This document shows positions 1 through 8,166 of a stretch of 64,000 bases of DNA, one piece after another. Position numbers and translations under genes: made by a program. The notes beneath the pieces were generated by a model, which saw only the letters and a program-made list of their open reading frames with translations, did no database searches and was not told the DNA's origin. This DNA comes from Allomesorhizobium camelthorni (GTDB lineage: Bacteria; Pseudomonadota; Alphaproteobacteria; Rhizobiales; Rhizobiaceae), in the NCBI RefSeq assembly GCF_011045125.1, contig NZ_JAAKZF010000004.1, positions 124,001 through 188,000 of the forward strand, read 5' to 3'. Within the stretch, counting starts at the first letter, position 1. Each line of letters begins with the position of its first letter.

Positions 1-60
1 CTATGTAGCCGGACCAGTTAATCATGAAGCGATTCAATCGTTTCCTGAATTAAGGTGAGC
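1..60. other. left-edge sequence without a recognisable gene
   Basis: These bases lie between the window edge and a palindromic repeat, downstream of ehuB. I see an imperfect dyad around GATTCAATCG but no convincing coding frame or start. In related clusters the permease genes ehuC and ehuD follow ehuB, so they may begin just beyond the left edge; that is inference only. Confidence 0.3.
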
Positions 61-197
61 GCTGCCCCTCACCTGCCTGCCGGCATCCTCTCCCCCGTAA
101 GAACAGGGAGAGGAGAGACGGCCGCAACGCCGGCGAACCCCTCTCCCCGTCCTGAGCTTGTCGAAGGATAACGGGGAGAGGGTAAGGGCGAGGGGCG
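61..197. repeat. family 1 palindromic repeat, copy A
   Basis: GC-rich compound palindrome starting GCTGCCCCTCACC and ending near GTAAGGGCGAGGGGC. It contains two internal hairpins (CTCCCCGT versus ACGGGGAG types) and the module CCTGAGCTTGTCGAAGG. It has the same architecture as the copies at 6505, 14239 and 45944. It lies directly downstream of ehuB, where it could act as a transcription-attenuating or mRNA-stabilising stem. Confidence 0.85.
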
Positions 198-203
198 ATT
201 CTG

Positions 204-1079
204 CTACTGCGCCGCGCAGAGCTTTTCGCGCGAAGTCGACATCGCCGCCGCGGCCGAGAAGCCGTAGGGCTCGATGATCTTGGCGAACTCGCCCGATTCC
301 TTCATCTTGGCAAGTTCGACGTCGTAAGCGTCGCGCAGGGCTTCGTCGCCCTTCCTGAAGGCGGCGCCGTCGCAATAGACCGGCGCGCCGACGACCGGGG
401 CGACCACATCGAGATTCGGGTCGTTGGCCTTGCTGGCGAGGTCATTGATCGAAAGCACCGGCAGCGAATAGACGTCGATGCGGCCGTCCTGCAGCATCTT
501 CAGGCCGCTCTGGCCGTCCGGCACCACGATGACGCGGTCGCGCGGCACGCCGGACTCGAGCGCAAGCTTCTCCTCGGTGCCGCCGCCCGGCGCACCGATC
601 GTGCCGGTCGGGTCCTTAGCGATGTCGGCGAAGCTCTTGAAGCCCTTCGGATTGCCCTTCTTGAGCAGGAAGGCTTCAGCGTCGCACAACACCGGCTCGG
701 AATAGGCGACGGCGGCGCAACGCTCCGGCTTCATGAACAGGCCGGCCGTGACGACATCGTGGCGACCGGCCTGCAGGCCGGGGATCATCGCGCCATATTC
801 CGAGATCGAGGCGACGATTTCCGGAACGCCGAGTTTCTGAAAAATCACGCGCGCCACATCAGGGGCGGCGCCCGACACCTTCCCGTCCGCGCCGACGGCC
901 GTGAAGGGCGGTTCATTGGCGATGGCCACGCGGGCAAAACCCTGCGCCTTCAGTTCCTCGAGCTTGTTTTCGTCGGCAACGCTCGACCCGGATGCGACGA
1001 ATGCCGCCAAAATGACCGCGGCCGCTACACCGGAGACGCCGGCCAGAATTGCTATTTTTTTCACTGTTCCCAACTCCAT
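204..1079 (-). CDS. ehuB: ectoine/hydroxyectoine ABC transporter, periplasmic binding protein EhuB
   Basis: Family 3 (polar amino acid type) solute-binding protein of 291 aa that would capture ectoine and hydroxyectoine in the periplasm for the EhuACD transporter. It opens with a charged start and a hydrophobic export signal, then a typical bilobal core (VAIANEPPFTAVGADGKV near the mature N terminus) and ends in LCAAQ. The ATG at 1079 was chosen because it places the signal peptide at the N terminus; an in-frame extension upstream would overlap ehuA and has no signal-like start. It follows ehuA by 50 bp and is probably co-transcribed. The assignment rests on the EhuA-like ATPase, EnuR and the Ssd/Atf neighbours; another cyclic or basic amino acid is the main alternative substrate. 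Confidence 0.8.
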   Translation of the reverse strand: MELGTVKKIAILAGVSGVAAAVILAAFVASGSSVADENKLEELKAQGFARVAIANEPPFTAVGADGKVSGAAPDVARVIFQKLGVPEIVASISEYGAMIPGLQAGRHDVVTAGLFMKPERCAAVAYSEPVLCDAEAFLLKKGNPKGFKSFADIAKDPTGTIGAPGGGTEEKLALESGVPRDRVIVVPDGQSGLKMLQDGRIDVYSLPVLSINDLASKANDPNLDVVAPVVGAPVYCDGAAFRKGDEALRDAYDVELAKMKESGEFAKIIEPYGFSAAAAMSTSREKLCAAQ

Positions 1080-1129
1080 GGTTTTCTTGTGGTTCACTGC
1101 TTGCGGCGAACTCGCCGCGCCCATTGCGG

Positions 1130-1915
1130 TCAGACCCGATGTCCGGCCGCGATGATCTTTTTCAGGAAGGCCTGAGTGCGCTCCTGCTTCGGACGCCTGA
1201 ATATCTCGTCGGGCTTGCCCTCCTCGACGATCCTGCCACGGTCGAAGAACAGGATCCGGTCGGCGAAATCGTGGGCGAAGCCCATCTCGTGGGTGACGAG
1301 CAGCATGGTCATGTCGGTTTCGTCTGCCAGCCTGCGCATGACGTTCAGCACCTCCTCGACCAGTTCCGGGTCGAGCGCCGAGGTCACCTCGTCGAACAGC
1401 ATGATCTTGGGCGACAGCGCCAGAGCGCGGGCGATGGCGACACGCTGCTTTTGCCCCCCGGAAAGCTGCGCCGGCATGGCTTTCGCCTTGTCGGCCATGC
1501 CGACCATGTCGAGGAGTTCCATCGCCCGCTTCTCGGCCGCGGCGCGCGGCATGCCCTTGGTCAGCATCGGCGCCAGCGTGACGTTGTCGAGCACGCATTT
1601 GTGCGGAAACAAGTTGAAGAGCTGGAAGACCATGCCGATCTTCTGGCGCATCCTGGTCAGATGGCGCTCATCCGCCGGCAGCAACCGGCCGTCGCGCTCC
1701 ACGTGATAGAGCTGTTCGCCATCGATTTGGATGTGGCCGTCGTCGATGCGCTCCAGCGTCATGAGGATGCGCAGGATGGTCGTCTTGCCCGAGCCGGACG
1801 GGCCGATCAGCGCCAGCTTTTCGCCGGGCATCACGTCCATCGACAGGCCGTCCAGCACCTTGAAAGAGCCGAAGCTCTTGGAAATGCTATCTATTTTGAT
1901 GATGGGCGCGGGCAT
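1130..1915 (-). CDS. ehuA: ectoine/hydroxyectoine ABC transporter ATPase EhuA
   Basis: Cytoplasmic ATP-hydrolysing subunit, 261 aa, of a polar amino acid family importer. It shows Walker A GPSGSGKTT followed by ILRILMTLERIDDG, a stretch I associate with EhuA. The ABC signature LSGGQKQRVAIARAL, Walker B IMLFDEVTSALDPE and the H-loop histidine (VTHEMGF) are all intact. It is the first gene of a leftward operon with ehuB. Upstream (1916-1998) lies an AT-rich promoter region carrying a TGTCAATTGC motif that is repeated in front of enuR. The permease subunits are not in the window. Confidence 0.85.
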   Translation of the reverse strand: MPAPIIKIDSISKSFGSFKVLDGLSMDVMPGEKLALIGPSGSGKTTILRILMTLERIDDGHIQIDGEQLYHVERDGRLLPADERHLTRMRQKIGMVFQLFNLFPHKCVLDNVTLAPMLTKGMPRAAAEKRAMELLDMVGMADKAKAMPAQLSGGQKQRVAIARALALSPKIMLFDEVTSALDPELVEEVLNVMRRLADETDMTMLLVTHEMGFAHDFADRILFFDRGRIVEEGKPDEIFRRPKQERTQAFLKKIIAAGHRV

Positions 1916-1968
1916 GCGTTTCCCCGTCGGAGGGCCGATAGCCCGACGATGGGGAAGTTACAAAATCA

Positions 1969-1978
1969 TGTCAATTGC
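1969..1978. promoter_or_regulatory. candidate operator TGTCAATTGC upstream of ehuA
   Basis: TGTCAATTGC occurs here, about 55 bp upstream of ehuA, and again at 2547-2556 between the divergent AsnC-type gene and enuR. An inverted partial copy (ATGACAATTA) follows at 1991. Shared motifs in the control regions of one pathway suggest a common regulator, EnuR or the AsnC-type protein; no binding data are implied. Confidence 0.4.
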
Positions 1979-1997
1979 GAAAATAATATCATGACAA

Positions 1998-2516
1998 TTA
2001 TCCGACGCCACGGCCCTGCCCGATCAGTTCCGCCACCGGCAGCGCCGTCTCCTCCTTCACGGTCTTGGTGACGATGTAGGTGAAATAGCGGTCGATGCCG
2101 ATCTCGCGCTCGAGCAGGCCGTCGACCAGCCGCTGATAGGCGTCGATGTCGCGCGCCATGACCTTCAGCACATAATCGACGCCGCCGCCGACCGACCAGC
2201 AGGCGACGATCTCGGGGATGTCGCGTATGGCGCGCTCGAAACGGTCGAAATCGGCCTGCCGGTGCGCGCCGAGCGTCACCTCCATCAGCACGGTGGCGAC
2301 AGGTGCGATCTGGCGCATGGCGATCCTGGCATGATAGCCGGCGACGATGCCGGCCTTTTCCAGCTTTCTCAACCGCATCCAGCACGGCGTCGGCGACAGG
2401 CCGACGCGTTCGGCCAGCGCCAGCTTGGTGATGCGCCCGTCGCGCTGGATCGCGTCGAGGATGCGCAGGTCGATCGGGTCGAGCTTCATGCCGGACATGG
2501 ACGGGAGAATTGTCAT
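1998..2516 (-). CDS. doeX: Lrp/AsnC-family regulator of ectoine catabolism (DoeX/AsnC type)
   Basis: Feast/famine regulator, about 172 aa. An N-terminal winged helix (IDLRILDAIQRDGRITKLAL, then ERVGLSPTPCWMRLRKLEKAG) is followed by a RAM/Lrp ligand-binding domain (VEV-type fold with GGGVDYVLKVMARDIDAY). It is divergent from enuR, and ssd and atf lie on the far side; in known clusters an asnC gene accompanies ssd and atf. It probably senses a pathway metabolite such as diaminobutyrate derivatives. The start is uncertain: in-frame ATGs lie at 2516, 2498 and 2489, and MKLDPID at 2489 resembles the usual family N terminus. Confidence 0.75.
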   Translation of the reverse strand: MTILPSMSGMKLDPIDLRILDAIQRDGRITKLALAERVGLSPTPCWMRLRKLEKAGIVAGYHARIAMRQIAPVATVLMEVTLGAHRQADFDRFERAIRDIPEIVACWSVGGGVDYVLKVMARDIDAYQRLVDGLLEREIGIDRYFTYIVTKTVKEETALPVAELIGQGRGVG

Positions 2517-2546
2517 GCGCCAAGCATGATCCCGCATTTTTTCGAT

Positions 2547-2556
2547 TGTCAATTGC
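2547..2556. promoter_or_regulatory. candidate operator TGTCAATTGC between doeX and enuR
   Basis: Second copy of the 10-bp motif found upstream of ehuA, 25 bp before the enuR start codon in the 64-bp divergent region. The CAATTG core is self-complementary. Confidence 0.4.
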
Positions 2557-2580
2557 ACTGATTCTGATCTCATATGAGTC

Positions 2581-3966
2581 ATGACATTATGGCGCCCCGA
2601 TCCGGACCTCATCAGACGCCCCGCCTATCTCTCGCTGGCCGAGCAGATCGCGCGGGCGATCCATGACGGACGGCTGGAAAGCGGCGCGCGGCTGCCGACG
2701 CACCGGCGTTTGGCCGACGATCTGAGGCTGTCGGTGCAGACGGTCAGCCGCGCCTATGAGGAACTGATCCGGCGCGGGCTGATTTCGGGCGAGATCGGCC
2801 GCGGCAGCTTCGTGCAGACCCGCCGCCGCGAGCCGGACCCGCCGTATCTTCCGGAACGGCTGGGTGAGGTCATCGACCTGTCGATCCTGAAGCCGGTCTG
2901 TGAGCCGATGCATCTCGACAGGATGAAGCGGGCGCTGGGCTGGCTGGCGGAAAACCTGCCTGCGAGCGCGGCGCTGTCGTTCCGGCCTAACGTCGTGTTT
3001 CCACGCCACCGCGCGGTGGCGGTGGAGTGGCTGAAGGCCTGCGGCCTCAGCATTTCGCCGCAGAACATAAGCCTGACCAACGGCGCCACGGCCGGCATGA
3101 CGGTCGCGCTGATGAGCGTCGCGCCGCCCGGTTCCACCGTGGCGACTGAGGCGATCGGCCACCATACGCTCATTCCGCTCGCCACCTATCTCGGCTTCAA
3201 TCTTGTAGGGTTGGCGATCGACGACCAGGGCATGATCCCCGAAGCACTCGACGCAGCCTGCCGCGAAACGCCGATCCGCGCGGTTTTCCTGCAGCCTTCG
3301 GTGATCAATCCGACCGCCACCCTGATGGGCGCCGAACGGCGCGAGGCCATCGCGGCGGTGGCGCGCAAGCACGATCTGGCGATCATCGAAAACGACGTGC
3401 TCGGCCCGCTGGTCGAGAACAGGCCGCCGCCGGTGGCGGCTTTTGCGCCGGAGCGCACGCTCTACGTCACCAGCTTCACCAAGATCGTGGTGCCGGGATT
3501 GCGCATCGGCTATCTCGCCGCGCCGGATCGTTACGTGGCGGCGGTCGCCAACCGCCACCTCGTCTCCAACTGGATGGCGACGCCGATAATGGCCGAAATC
3601 GCCACCAAATGGGTAGCCGACGGCACAGCCATGGAGCTTGTCGAGTGGCAGCGCGGGGCGCTGAAACGGCGGAACGCCATCGCTGCCGAAGTCTTTGCGA
3701 ATGTGCCTTATCGCGCGCATCGCGACGGCCTGCACGTCTGGCTGCCGCTGAGCGGCGAGCGTTCGGAAGAGGGTTTTGTCGCCCAGGCGAGGTTGCAGGG
3801 CGTGGCGATCGCGCCGGGCGCCTCGTTCAGGATTTCGCAGGACGAATGGCGGCCGGCGGTGCGCATTTCGCTCGGCTCGACCACGGAAGGCGAGCTGCGC
3901 GCCGGCCTCGGAGTGGTGGCGAAGCTGCTTCTCGGCGACCCGGAACATCTGCTGCTGGCGATCTGA
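2581..3966 (+). CDS. enuR: MocR/GabR-type PLP-dependent regulator EnuR
   Basis: Transcription factor of 461 aa. It joins an N-terminal GntR winged helix (residues about 14-80, RLADDLRLSVQTVSRAYEEL) to a class I aminotransferase-like effector domain (about 100-455). The PLP-binding lysine is visible at about residue 301 in SFTKIVVPG, with NP at 243-244 and the aspartate-containing ENDVLG segment at about 270. EnuR proteins repress ectoine uptake and catabolic genes and are released by N-alpha-acetyl-diaminobutyrate or diaminobutyrate bound to PLP; this is family knowledge. The ehuAB genes and the Ssd and Atf enzymes around it support EnuR over other MocR proteins. The ATG at 2581 leads directly into the DNA-binding domain. 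Confidence 0.8.
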   Translation: MTLWRPDPDLIRRPAYLSLAEQIARAIHDGRLESGARLPTHRRLADDLRLSVQTVSRAYEELIRRGLISGEIGRGSFVQTRRREPDPPYLPERLGEVIDLSILKPVCEPMHLDRMKRALGWLAENLPASAALSFRPNVVFPRHRAVAVEWLKACGLSISPQNISLTNGATAGMTVALMSVAPPGSTVATEAIGHHTLIPLATYLGFNLVGLAIDDQGMIPEALDAACRETPIRAVFLQPSVINPTATLMGAERREAIAAVARKHDLAIIENDVLGPLVENRPPPVAAFAPERTLYVTSFTKIVVPGLRIGYLAAPDRYVAAVANRHLVSNWMATPIMAEIATKWVADGTAMELVEWQRGALKRRNAIAAEVFANVPYRAHRDGLHVWLPLSGERSEEGFVAQARLQGVAIAPGASFRISQDEWRPAVRISLGSTTEGELRAGLGVVAKLLLGDPEHLLLAI

Positions 3967-4156
3967 ATTCCCACCTGCGCGGGGATAGAATCGAGGAATC
4001 TCCGGGATTTGAAACGGATTTTCTCTCGTGATATCACAACGTTAGTGCGAAATCAGGACAATCCATCGTACGGAATTTGTTCACAATGCCCGTTCGTCCT
4101 GCACTCTCGGCCGAAATAGCTGAAAATTTGCGCTCCCTTGCGGCATATGCGATAAG

Positions 4157-4850
<694 letters not shown>

Positions 4851-4875
4851 TCGGTCTACGGCATCTGATGGAGGG

Positions 4876-4895
4876 AATGCCCGTCGACGGGCATT
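4876..4895. terminator. perfect 20-bp palindrome after vapC
   Basis: AATGCCCGTCGACGGGCATT is fully self-complementary and followed by TCCTT. It lies 25 bp after the vapC stop and about 100 bp before ssd. It may terminate vapBC transcription or serve as an operator for ssd-atf; the absence of a loop and the short T run leave this open. Confidence 0.4.
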
Positions 4896-4993
4896 TCCTT
4901 AGACAGAGTCTCTTTGCTTCTCCAAAGATTCAGCTCCTCTCTCCACGCGTGCCGGCTAATCTCGCTTGATCCTTTTCCAAGCGAGGCCCTTCC

Positions 4994-6487
4994 ATGTCCG
5001 CGCATTTCGCACGACCGCACCGCCACGATGCTTTCGACCGGCTTTCCGATCGCCGGCTGCTGCGCGAACTCGCCTATGTCGACGGACACTGGACGGCGAG
5101 CGAGGCCGGCCGCACCTTCGAGGTGCGCGATCCCGCATCCGGCGATGCCGTCGCCTGGGTGGCGGCGCTCGACGCCGGGCAGACCACGGCTGCGGTGGAC
5201 GCGGCGGCCAAGGCCTTTCCGAAATGGAAGGCGCTGCTGCCGCAGCAGCGCTCGGCCATACTGCGAAAATGGTTCGAGCTGATCGTCGCCTCGAGGGAAG
5301 ATCTGGCGCTGCTGATGACGCTGGAGCAGGGCAAACCGCTGGCGGAATCGCGCGGCGAGATCGACTACGCCGCCTCCTTCATCGAATGGTATGCCGAGGA
5401 AGCAAAGCGCCTCAACGCCGAGAGCGTGACCAGCCACCTTCCCGGCGCGGAAATGATGGTGCGGCGCGAGCCGCTCGGCGTCGTCGGCGTGGTGACGCCG
5501 TGGAATTTTCCCTCCGCCATGCTGACCCGCAAGGCCGCCGCCGCGCTGGCCGCCGGCTGCACGATCGTCGCTCACCCCTCCTCAGAGACGCCGCTGTCGG
5601 CGCTGGCGCTTGCCGAACTCGGCGAGCGCGCCGGCCTGCCGGCGGGCGTGTTCAACATCGTCACCGGCGACGCCGCGACGATCGTCGGGCGGATCTGCGA
5701 GGACGCGCGGGTGCGCGCGCTCTCCTTCACCGGCTCGACTGAGATCGGCCGGCTGATCGCGGCGCAATGCGCGCCGACCATGAAGCGGCTGGTGATGGAA
5801 CTCGGCGGGCACGCGCCGCTGATCGTATTCGACGATGCCGACCTCGACCGCGCGGTTAAGATCGCCATCGACGCCAAATTCGCCACCTCCGGCCAGGACT
5901 GCCTTGCCGCGAACCGCATCTATGTGCAGCGCGGCATCTACAACGCCTTCTGCGAGGCCTATGCCGAGCGCATTGCCATGCTGAAGGTCGGGCATGGCCT
6001 CATGGAAGATGCCGATCTCGGTCCGCTGATGCATGAGCGCGCCGTGGTCAAGGTCGAGGAGCAGGTCGCCGACGCGATCGAGCGCGGCGCGCGGCTCGTT
6101 ACCGGCGGCAAGCGGCACCCGGCCGGAAAACTGTTCTTCCAGCCGACACTGCTCGCCGATGTCGGCGACGATGCGCTGATCATGCGCGAGGAGACATTCG
6201 GGCCGGTCGCAGCCGTAACGCCCTTCGACACGGAGGCGGAGGTCATTACCCGAGCCAACGACACTGAATACGGCCTCGTCGCCTACGTCGTGACCGAGAA
6301 CGGCGCGCGCCAGTTGCGCATGGGCCGCGCGCTGGACTACGGCATGGTGGCGATCAACCGCGTGAAGATCACCGGCGCGCCGATTCCGTTCGGCGGCGTG
6401 AAGCAGTCCGGCATCGGCCGCGAAGGCTCGCGCCATGGCATCGAAGCTTTCACGGAGTTGAAGTATTTGTGCCTGGATGCGGCATAG
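4994..6487 (+). CDS. doeC: aldehyde dehydrogenase, Ssd/DoeC type (aspartate or succinate semialdehyde dehydrogenase)
   Basis: NAD(P)-dependent aldehyde dehydrogenase, 497 aa. In ectoine degradation this enzyme oxidises aspartate semialdehyde, formed from diaminobutyrate, to aspartate. Catalytic Cys303 (SGQDCLAANR), general-base Glu269 (MELGGHAP) and Asn171 (TPWNFPSAM) are present, as is the FTGSTEIG cofactor loop. Unusually, the lysine normally found in the KPAEQTP-type cofactor-binding segment is His194 (VAHPSSETPLSA). The next gene is the partner aminotransferase, separated by a palindromic repeat. The closest sequence family is succinate-semialdehyde dehydrogenase, so the substrate is inferred from context. 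Confidence 0.78.
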   Translation: MSAHFARPHRHDAFDRLSDRRLLRELAYVDGHWTASEAGRTFEVRDPASGDAVAWVAALDAGQTTAAVDAAAKAFPKWKALLPQQRSAILRKWFELIVASREDLALLMTLEQGKPLAESRGEIDYAASFIEWYAEEAKRLNAESVTSHLPGAEMMVRREPLGVVGVVTPWNFPSAMLTRKAAAALAAGCTIVAHPSSETPLSALALAELGERAGLPAGVFNIVTGDAATIVGRICEDARVRALSFTGSTEIGRLIAAQCAPTMKRLVMELGGHAPLIVFDDADLDRAVKIAIDAKFATSGQDCLAANRIYVQRGIYNAFCEAYAERIAMLKVGHGLMEDADLGPLMHERAVVKVEEQVADAIERGARLVTGGKRHPAGKLFFQPTLLADVGDDALIMREETFGPVAAVTPFDTEAEVITRANDTEYGLVAYVVTENGARQLRMGRALDYGMVAINRVKITGAPIPFGGVKQSGIGREGSRHGIEAFTELKYLCLDAA

Positions 6488-6504
6488 CCAGTTGGCCAGG
6501 TTGA

Positions 6505-6630
6505 CGCAGCCCCTCACCCTTACCCTCTCCCCGTGAAGGACGGGGAGAGGGGGTCGCCAGCGTCGCACCAACTCTCCTCTCCCCGTTCTTACGGAGAGAG
6601 GATGCCGGCAGGCAGGTGAGGGGCAGCGCT
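6505..6630. repeat. family 1 palindromic repeat, copy B
   Basis: Compound palindrome between ssd and the aminotransferase gene: CCCCTCACCCTTACCC at the left pairs with the GGTGAGGGGCAGCG end, and hairpins of the CTCCCCGT/ACGGGGAG type lie inside. It falls within a co-directional gene pair, so read-through mRNA would carry the structure. Confidence 0.85.
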
Positions 6631-6684
6631 GAGTCATCAACGCTGGCCGAGGCGCCAACAGTCGAACTATCGAAAGGAACCATC

Positions 6685-8064
6685 ATGCTCGACCGCTCGA
6701 ACGAACTTTCCGCCTGGGATCGCGACCATTTCTTCCATCCCTCGACCCATATGGGCACGCACGCGCGCGGGGAATCGCCGACGCGGGTGATTTCAGGCGG
6801 CGAAGGCGTCTACATCACCGACACCAACGGCCGCCGCAGCCTCGACGCCTTTGCCGGGCTATACTGCGTCAATGTCGGCTATGGCCGCCAGAAGATAGCC
6901 GACGCCATCGCCGAACAGGCGAAGAACCTCGCCTATTATCACGCCTATGTCGGCCACGGCACCGAGGCTTCGATCACGCTCGCCAAGATGATCATCGACC
7001 GTGCACCGAAGGGCATGTCCAGGGTCTATTTCGGCCTGTCCGGCTCAGACGCCAACGAGACCAACATCAAGCTGATCTGGTACTACAACAACGTGCTCGG
7101 CCGGCCGGAGAAGAAGAAGATCATCTCGCGCTGGCGCGGCTATCACGGTTCGGGCGTGATGACCGGCTCGCTGACCGGCCTCGACCTCTTCCACAACGCC
7201 TTCGACCTGCCGCGCGCGCCGATCCTGCACACCGAAGCGCCCTATTATTTCCGCCGCGCCGACCGCTCGATGAGCGAGGAGCAGTTCTCGCAGCATTGCG
7301 CCGACAAGCTGGAGGAAATGATCCTGGCCGAAGGGCCGGAGACGGTCGCGGCCTTCATCGGCGAGCCGATCCTGGGCACCGGCGGCATCGTGCCGCCGCC
7401 CGCAGGCTATTGGGAAAAGATCCAGACGGTGCTGAAGAAATACGACGTGCTGCTGGTCGCCGACGAGGTCGTCACTGGCTTCGGCCGGCTCGGCACGATG
7501 TTCGGCTCCGATCATTACGGCATGAAGCCGGACCTGATCACCATCGCCAAGGGCCTGACCTCGGCCTACGCGCCGCTGTCGGGCGTCATCGTCGGAGAGA
7601 AGATGTGGCAAATTCTGGTGCAGGGCTCTGACAAGCTCGGTTCGCTCGGCCATGGCTGGACCTATTCGGCGCATCCGATTTGCGTTGCGGCCGGTGTGGC
7701 CAACCTGGAACTTATCGACGAGATGGACCTGGTGACCAACACCGGCGAGACCGGGGCATACTTCCGTGCCGAACTGGCCAAGGCGGTCGGCGGCCACAAA
7801 AATGTCGGCGAGGTTCGCGGCGACGGGCTGATGGCGGCGGTGGAATTCGTTGCTGACCGGGACGACCGGGTGTTCTTCGACGCGGCTCAGAAGATCGGCC
7901 CGCAGGTGGCGGCGGCTCTCGCCGAGCGCGGCGTGATCGGCCGCGCCATGCCGCAGGGCGATATTCTGGGCTTCGCTCCGCCGCTGTGTCTGACGCGGGA
8001 GGAGGCGGATGTGGTGGTCGCCAAGACAGCGGATGCGGTGAAGGCGGTGTTTGCCGGCGTCTAA
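6685..8064 (+). CDS. doeD: class III aminotransferase, DoeD/Atf type (diaminobutyrate transaminase)
   Basis: PLP-dependent omega-aminotransferase of 459 aa. The Schiff-base lysine is K289 (TIAKGLTSAY) and the cofactor aspartate D260 (LLVADEVVTGFGR); the SGSDANETNIKL segment that binds PLP phosphate is intact. In ectoine catabolism this enzyme converts L-2,4-diaminobutyrate to aspartate semialdehyde, the substrate of the preceding dehydrogenase. The start at 6685 has AAAGGAAC as ribosome-binding site; a longer in-frame reading runs into the repeat. Other omega-amino acids (for example putrescine or beta-alanine) are possible substrates on sequence alone. Confidence 0.8.
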   Translation: MLDRSNELSAWDRDHFFHPSTHMGTHARGESPTRVISGGEGVYITDTNGRRSLDAFAGLYCVNVGYGRQKIADAIAEQAKNLAYYHAYVGHGTEASITLAKMIIDRAPKGMSRVYFGLSGSDANETNIKLIWYYNNVLGRPEKKKIISRWRGYHGSGVMTGSLTGLDLFHNAFDLPRAPILHTEAPYYFRRADRSMSEEQFSQHCADKLEEMILAEGPETVAAFIGEPILGTGGIVPPPAGYWEKIQTVLKKYDVLLVADEVVTGFGRLGTMFGSDHYGMKPDLITIAKGLTSAYAPLSGVIVGEKMWQILVQGSDKLGSLGHGWTYSAHPICVAAGVANLELIDEMDLVTNTGETGAYFRAELAKAVGGHKNVGEVRGDGLMAAVEFVADRDDRVFFDAAQKIGPQVAAALAERGVIGRAMPQGDILGFAPPLCLTREEADVVVAKTADAVKAVFAGV

Positions 8065-8079
8065 TTCTGAAAAGGTGCC

Positions 8080-8141
8080 GCTGCCCCTCACCCTTACCCT
8101 CTCCCCGTAAGAACGGGGAGAGGGTAAGGGTGAGGGGCAGC
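8080..8141. repeat. family 1 palindromic repeat, copy C (perfect hairpin)
   Basis: Shortest and cleanest copy: two perfect 29-bp complementary arms (8080-8108 and 8113-8141, starting GCTGCCCCTCACCC) around the loop AAGA. It begins 15 bp after the doeD stop codon, lacks a T run, and precedes the MDR oxidoreductase start by 25 bp. Confidence 0.92.
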
Positions 8142-8166
8142 GCCAAGTTTGCAAAGTGGAACGTAC

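Noticed and set aside
61-197. Possible CRISPR or tandem repeat array made of the GC-rich repeats
   Set aside because: Copies are dispersed over tens of kilobases, are palindromic and have no regular spacers or cas genes.
1080-1598. In-frame N-terminal extension of EhuB
   Set aside because: It overlaps ehuA in another frame, has no signal peptide and its composition mirrors the ehuA codons.
2587-3948. 453-codon frame on the minus strand opposite enuR
   Set aside because: Histidine/arginine-rich shadow translation of enuR with no family resemblance.
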